Positions 51,126 through 54,740 of a DNA stretch of 54,740 bases are shown here, one piece after another. The stretch spans positions 341,347-396,086 of the forward strand of contig NZ_JASMRZ010000001.1 of assembly GCF_030462475.1 (NCBI RefSeq). Reading direction: 5' to 3'. The first letter of the stretch is position 1; every line of letters begins with the position of its first letter. A program made the position numbers and the translations under genes. The notes beneath the pieces are model-generated. The model did not search any database. It had not been told where the DNA came from and saw nothing but the letters and a program-made list of their open reading frames with translations. Source of the stretch: Variovorax sp. CAN15 (lineage in GTDB: Bacteria; Pseudomonadota; Gammaproteobacteria; Burkholderiales; Burkholderiaceae_C).

Positions 51126-51149
51126 GCGCCAGCTCTCTCTCCGGCCCGC

Positions 51150-51596
51150 TCAGAACCTGAAGTCGGCCGTCTTCGGCCCGCCGCCCACCGTCACCGTCTG
51201 GCTCCTGGTGGCGCCGCCGGGTGCTGCAACGTCGATCACATAGCGTCCGTTCGGCACGTCGACCAGGCAGACCGGACCGCTCGCGCGGAACGCCAGCGCG
51301 GCGGCATTGCCGGCGTCGCCGCCCTTGATCGTCACGTCGACGTTCGCCATGTAGGCGCCGTCGGCGCGCGCGAACAGCAGCGCGAGCGGGTGCTCCTTCA
51401 TCGCGGCGCGCATGGCCGTCGATTCGTCTGAGCCTATGCCGCCGCACACATAGCGCGCCGGACCTGCGCCCTGCCAGGGCGGCATGGCACCTTGTGCCTG
51501 TGCGGCCGTGGCGCCGGCCGCGCAGGCGCAGGCCAGCAGCGCGAGCCGCAGCGAGGCGGAAATGGAAGAAGTTGAATGTGCGAGAACACGGGGCAT
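51150..51596 (-). CDS. Small predicted secreted protein of unknown function
   Basis: A 148-residue protein from the ATG at 51596, with a signal peptide (LRLALLACACAAGATAAQAQ). The mature part is about 110 residues and beta-rich, with two cysteines (YVCGGIG and GPVCLVD) that could form a disulfide, and IDVAAPGGATRSQTVTVGGG near the end. It resembles carboxypeptidase-regulatory or transthyretin-like small domains in general pattern, but no family was assigned. Stop is 25 bases from the convergent GPx stop. Confidence 0.7.
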   Translation of the reverse strand: MPRVLAHSTSSISASLRLALLACACAAGATAAQAQGAMPPWQGAGPARYVCGGIGSDESTAMRAAMKEHPLALLFARADGAYMANVDVTIKGGDAGNAAALAFRASGPVCLVDVPNGRYVIDVAAPGGATRSQTVTVGGGPKTADFRF

Positions 51597-51697
51597 GGCA
51601 CTGGCTCCTTGCAGATTGGATGCGGCCATGATGCGCCCCGAACCGGCTTGGCGCGAGTCGGACCAACCCCCTCCTGCTTGTCCGATGGCGCCTGCGT

Positions 51698-52933
51698 TCA
51701 GGCCTTTTGCCGCAGCGCGGCGTCCAGCAGCTCGACCCAATGCCGCACCGGCGTGTCGCCGCTACCGCTTTGCAGGTGGGTGATGCAGCCGATGTTGGCC
51801 GAGGCGATGACCGCCGGCTGCAGCTGCTTCAGGTGCCCCAGCTTGCGGTCGCGCAGCGGGTAGGCCAGCTCGGGCTGCAGCACCGAATAAGTGCCGGCCG
51901 AGCCACAGCACAGGTGCGATTCGTTCATCGCCACGCGCATGTCGAAGCCCAGCGCGCGCAGGTGCGTCTCGACGCCGCCGCGCAGCTTCTGGCCATGCTG
52001 CAGCGTGCACGGCGGGTGGTAGGCCACCACGCCCTCGGGCGCCTTCACGCGGGCCTTGAGCGAGGGTACGAGGTCGGGCAGCAGCTCGCTCAGGTCGCGC
52101 GTGAGCTCGCTGATGCGCGCGGCCTTCAGCGCGTAGGCCGCGTCGTGCTGCAGGATGTGGCCGTACTCGCGCACGGTGACGCCGCAGCCCGAGGCGTTCA
52201 TGACGATGGCCTCGACCTCGTTGCGCTCCACGAGGGGCCACCACGCGTCGATGTTGGCGCGCATCTGCGCCTTGCCGCCCTCCTGGTCGTTCAGGTGGAA
52301 CTTCACCGCGCCGCAGCAGGCGGCTTCGGGGGCGATGACGGCCTGAATGCCGGCCGCGTCGAGCACGCGCGCGGTGGCGCTGTTGATGTTGGGCATCATC
52401 GACGGCTGCACGCAGCCCGCGAGCATCAGCACCTTGCGCGCATGCGTGGCGATGGGCCATGCGCCGGCTTCCTGCTTCGCGGGCACCTTGGCCTTCAGCG
52501 CCTCGGGCAGCAGACCGCGCACCGACTGGCCCAGCTTCATCGCCGGGCCGAAGAGCGGCGACGGCAGGCCTTCCTTCAGCACCCAGCGCCGTGCCGATTC
52601 CATCGTGGGGCGCGGCACTTTTACGTCGACGATCCTGCGGCCGATGTCGACCAGGTGGCCGTACTGCACGCCGCTCGGGCAGGTGCTCTCGCAGTTGCGA
52701 CAGGTGAGGCAGCGGTCCAGGTGCAGCTGCGTGCTGCGCGTGGGCTCCTTGCCTTCGAGCACCTGCTTGATGAGGTAGATGCGTCCGCGCGGGCCGTCGA
52801 GCTCGTCGCCCAGCAGCTGGTAGGTCGGGCAGGTGGCGGTGCAGAAGCCGCAGTGCACGCACTTGCGCAGGATGGCTTCGGCCTCGCGGCCTTCGTCGGT
52901 GCCTTTGAATTCGGGGGCGAGTTCGGTTTGCAT
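51698..52933 (-). CDS. glcF: Glycolate oxidase iron-sulfur subunit
   Basis: A 411-residue subunit of glycolate dehydrogenase, which oxidises glycolate to glyoxylate and sends electrons to the quinone pool. Two 4Fe-4S motifs are in CVHCGFCTATCPTY and CLTCRNCESTCPSG, and two CCG cysteine motifs are ACCGAVKFH and LCCGSAGTY. The start is the ATG at 52933. It follows glcE on the same strand by 17 bases in the order glcD-glcE-glcF, normal for this enzyme. Confidence 0.95.
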   Translation of the reverse strand: MQTELAPEFKGTDEGREAEAILRKCVHCGFCTATCPTYQLLGDELDGPRGRIYLIKQVLEGKEPTRSTQLHLDRCLTCRNCESTCPSGVQYGHLVDIGRRIVDVKVPRPTMESARRWVLKEGLPSPLFGPAMKLGQSVRGLLPEALKAKVPAKQEAGAWPIATHARKVLMLAGCVQPSMMPNINSATARVLDAAGIQAVIAPEAACCGAVKFHLNDQEGGKAQMRANIDAWWPLVERNEVEAIVMNASGCGVTVREYGHILQHDAAYALKAARISELTRDLSELLPDLVPSLKARVKAPEGVVAYHPPCTLQHGQKLRGGVETHLRALGFDMRVAMNESHLCCGSAGTYSVLQPELAYPLRDRKLGHLKQLQPAVIASANIGCITHLQSGSGDTPVRHWVELLDAALRQKA

Positions 52934-52950
52934 GTCTTCTGTTCTTGTTC

Positions 52951-54060
52951 TCAGTGGGCAGGCAGCAGCCGGCCGCGGTTGAAGATGCCGTGCGGATCGA
53001 ACTCGCGCATCAGCGCGCGCTGGATGCGTTCGACCGGCGCGCTCAGCGCGTCGAAGCGCGGCAGCCCTTCGTGCATGCCCGAACCCGGCAGCCGGAACAG
53101 CGTGGCGTGACCGCCGGCCGCCCGAGCGATCTCGCGGATGCGCGAAGCCTGAGAGGGCGGCGCCTTGTACCAGCGCTGGCCGCCGTGCCATTCGATCAGC
53201 GGCGCCGCGCCGTCGATCGACAGCACGGGCGCGGTCTGCGGCACCGACACGCGCCAGAGCGCGTCGGGCCCCTCGCCGGTGGCGAACCAGGGCAGCTGCT
53301 GGTCGCGCAGCGATTGCCAGTCGGCCGCGGCGCGCGCGTTGTCCTTGCGCTCGCCGCCGAGGTGCTCGCACGCGGCTTCCACGGCGGCGACCGCACCGCG
53401 CAGCCGCAGGTAGAGCGCGCCCGCTCCGGCGTATTCGAACCAGCAGCTCGCGTTCAGCGGCAGCGGCCGGCCGCCCCATTCGTTGAGCAGCCGCAGCGCA
53501 TCGGCCTGGCTGCACGCGAATTCGAGCGTGGCCTCGGCGGGCGGCACGGGAAGCACCTTGAGGCTGACCTCCGCGATAACGCCCAGCGTTCCGAGCGAAC
53601 CCGCCAGCACGCGCGAGACGTCATAGCCCGCGACGTTCTTCATCACCTGCCCGCCGAAAGTCAGCACCTCGCCGCGTCCGTTGACCAGCGTGGCGCCGAG
53701 CACGTAGTCGCGCACCGAACCCACGCTGGCGCGCGCGGGTCCGCTGAGCCCCGCCGCGACCATGCCGCCCACCGTGCCGCCGCTTGCGAAGCTCGGCGGC
53801 TCGAAGGGCAGGCATTGGCCCTTCTCGGCGAGTGCCGCTTCGAGCTCGGCCAGCGGCGTACCCGCGCGCACGGTGACGACCAGCTCGCTCGGCTCGTAGC
53901 TCGTGATGCCGGCGAGCGGGCGCATGTCGAGCAGCTCGCCCTGCGGTGTCTCGCCATAGAAATCCTTGGTGCCGCCGCCGCGGATGCGCAGCGGCGTGGC
54001 GTCGGAGGCGGCGGCGCGGACGCGCTCGACGACTTGGTGAAGTGCGTTGTCCATCGTCAT
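52951..54060 (-). CDS. glcE: Glycolate oxidase FAD-binding subunit
   Basis: A 369-residue FAD_binding_4 protein, the second flavin-fold subunit of glycolate dehydrogenase. Features: LRIRGGGTKDFYGETP, the PP-loop region ASGGTVGGMVAAGLSGP and VMKNVAGYDVSRVLAGSLGTLGVI. The C-terminal FDPHGIFNRGRLLP matches. Its ATG at 54060 overlaps the glcD stop by one base (TGATG); an ATG at 54054 is also possible. The protein is of normal length. Confidence 0.93.
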   Translation of the reverse strand: MTMDNALHQVVERVRAAASDATPLRIRGGGTKDFYGETPQGELLDMRPLAGITSYEPSELVVTVRAGTPLAELEAALAEKGQCLPFEPPSFASGGTVGGMVAAGLSGPARASVGSVRDYVLGATLVNGRGEVLTFGGQVMKNVAGYDVSRVLAGSLGTLGVIAEVSLKVLPVPPAEATLEFACSQADALRLLNEWGGRPLPLNASCWFEYAGAGALYLRLRGAVAAVEAACEHLGGERKDNARAAADWQSLRDQQLPWFATGEGPDALWRVSVPQTAPVLSIDGAAPLIEWHGGQRWYKAPPSQASRIREIARAAGGHATLFRLPGSGMHEGLPRFDALSAPVERIQRALMREFDPHGIFNRGRLLPAH

Positions 54061-54740
54061 CAGAACCTCGGCAGATCCGGATGCGGCAGCCTGCCGCCGC
54101 GCACCACCTGCTTGCCGTACTCGGCGCAGCGCTGCAGCGTCGGGATCACCTTGCCGGGGTTCAGCATGCCCTCGGGGTCGAAGGCGCGCTTCACGCCGAA
54201 CATCTGTTCGTTCTCGGCGGCGGTGAACTGCACGCACATGCTGTTGAGCTTCTCCACGCCCACGCCGTGCTCGCCGGAGACGGTTCCGCCCATCGCGACG
54301 CTGGTCTCCAGGATGTCGGCGCCGAAGAGCTCGCAGCGGTGCAGCTCGTCGGGGTCGTTGGCGTCGAACAGCACCAGCGGATGCAGGTTGCCGTCGCCCG
54401 CGTGGAAGACGTTGCAGCAGCGCAGGTTGTATTTCTTCTCCATCTCCTGGATGGCCAGCAGGATGTCGGCCAGGCGCTTGCGCGGGATGGTGGAGTCCAG
54501 GCACATGTAGTCGGGGCTGATGCGGCCCGAGGCGGGGAAGGCGTTCTTGCGCCCGCTCCAGAACTTCATGCGCTCTTCCTCGCTGCTGCTGCACGCGATG
54601 GCTGTGGCGCCGCATCCGCGCAGCACGTCGGTCATGCGGCCGATTTCTTCTTCCACCTCCTCGGGCGTGCCGTCGGACTCGCACAGCAGGATGGCGGCGG
54701 CGTCGAGGTCGTAGCCCGCGCGCACGAAGTCTTCGACCGC
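54060..54740 (-). CDS. glcD: Glycolate oxidase subunit GlcD, C-terminal part
   Basis: The C-terminal 226 residues of the FAD-linked catalytic subunit; the N-terminal part with the FAD domain lies beyond the right edge. The retained FAD-oxidase C-terminal domain shows NVFHAGDGNLHPLVLFD, GGTVSGEHGVGVEK with the conserved His, and RAFDPEGMLNPGKVIP. It is the first of three co-oriented glc genes. No glcC regulator or malate synthase gene is visible. Confidence 0.94.
   Translation of the reverse strand, partial: AVEDFVRAGYDLDAAAILLCESDGTPEEVEEEIGRMTDVLRGCGATAIACSSSEEERMKFWSGRKNAFPASGRISPDYMCLDSTIPRKRLADILLAIQEMEKKYNLRCCNVFHAGDGNLHPLVLFDANDPDELHRCELFGADILETSVAMGGTVSGEHGVGVEKLNSMCVQFTAAENEQMFGVKRAFDPEGMLNPGKVIPTLQRCAEYGKQVVRGGRLPHPDLPRF

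Overview
The window is GC-rich chromosomal DNA with dense, mostly ATG-started genes, many 4-base ATGA overlaps, several Bug-type tripartite tricarboxylate substrate-binding proteins and Burkholderiales-style intergenic palindromes. From remembered family features (not a search) it looks like a betaproteobacterium of the Comamonadaceae, most like Variovorax. No rRNA, tRNA, CRISPR array, insertion sequence or phage gene was recognised.

Layout. 1-17.7 kb is mainly housekeeping: a truncated allophanate hydrolase, an M48 protease, an AmpG-like transporter, an unaccompanied ketoacyl synthase plus chain-length-factor pair, an OmpR-type two-component system, an O-antigen ligase-like protein, ilvE with a small zinc protein, rdgC, an M20 hydrolase/MHS transporter pair with a divergent LysR regulator, and radA. 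17.7-18.9 kb has a Bug protein divergent from a MarR regulator. 19.5-27.1 kb is a meta-cleavage homoprotocatechuate (3,4-dihydroxyphenylacetate) operon, hpaR-G1-G2-E-bug-ligA-like-D-F-H-I. The same strand continues with an NTF2-like lipoprotein, an IlvD/Edd dehydratase, another Bug protein, a class II aldolase and a ketopantoate-reductase-like enzyme, ending near a strong terminator at about 32.35 kb.

32.7-45.3 kb is an exopolysaccharide locus of Wzx/Wzy type. An AT-richer 0.95 kb leader precedes wza-wzb-wzc. A second AT-rich leader precedes a priming glycosyltransferase, polymerase-like membrane protein, pyruvyltransferase, one GT4 glycosyltransferase, a secreted glycoside hydrolase, a flippase and a PhyH-type oxygenase. 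The two leaders share an exact 14-base motif. 45.3-54.7 kb returns to general functions: two unknown envelope proteins next to alr, lplT, an EamA exporter, glutathione peroxidase, a small secreted protein, and glcF-glcE-glcD (glcD cut by the right edge).

How the parts work together. The hpa enzymes should take homoprotocatechuate to pyruvate and succinic semialdehyde, probably under HpaR acting at a perfect palindrome. No HpaBC hydroxylase is present, so the ring substrate must be made or imported by genes elsewhere. The exopolysaccharide locus has one priming and one further recognisable sugar transferase, so it suggests a short, pyruvylated repeat unit unless other transferases lie outside the window.
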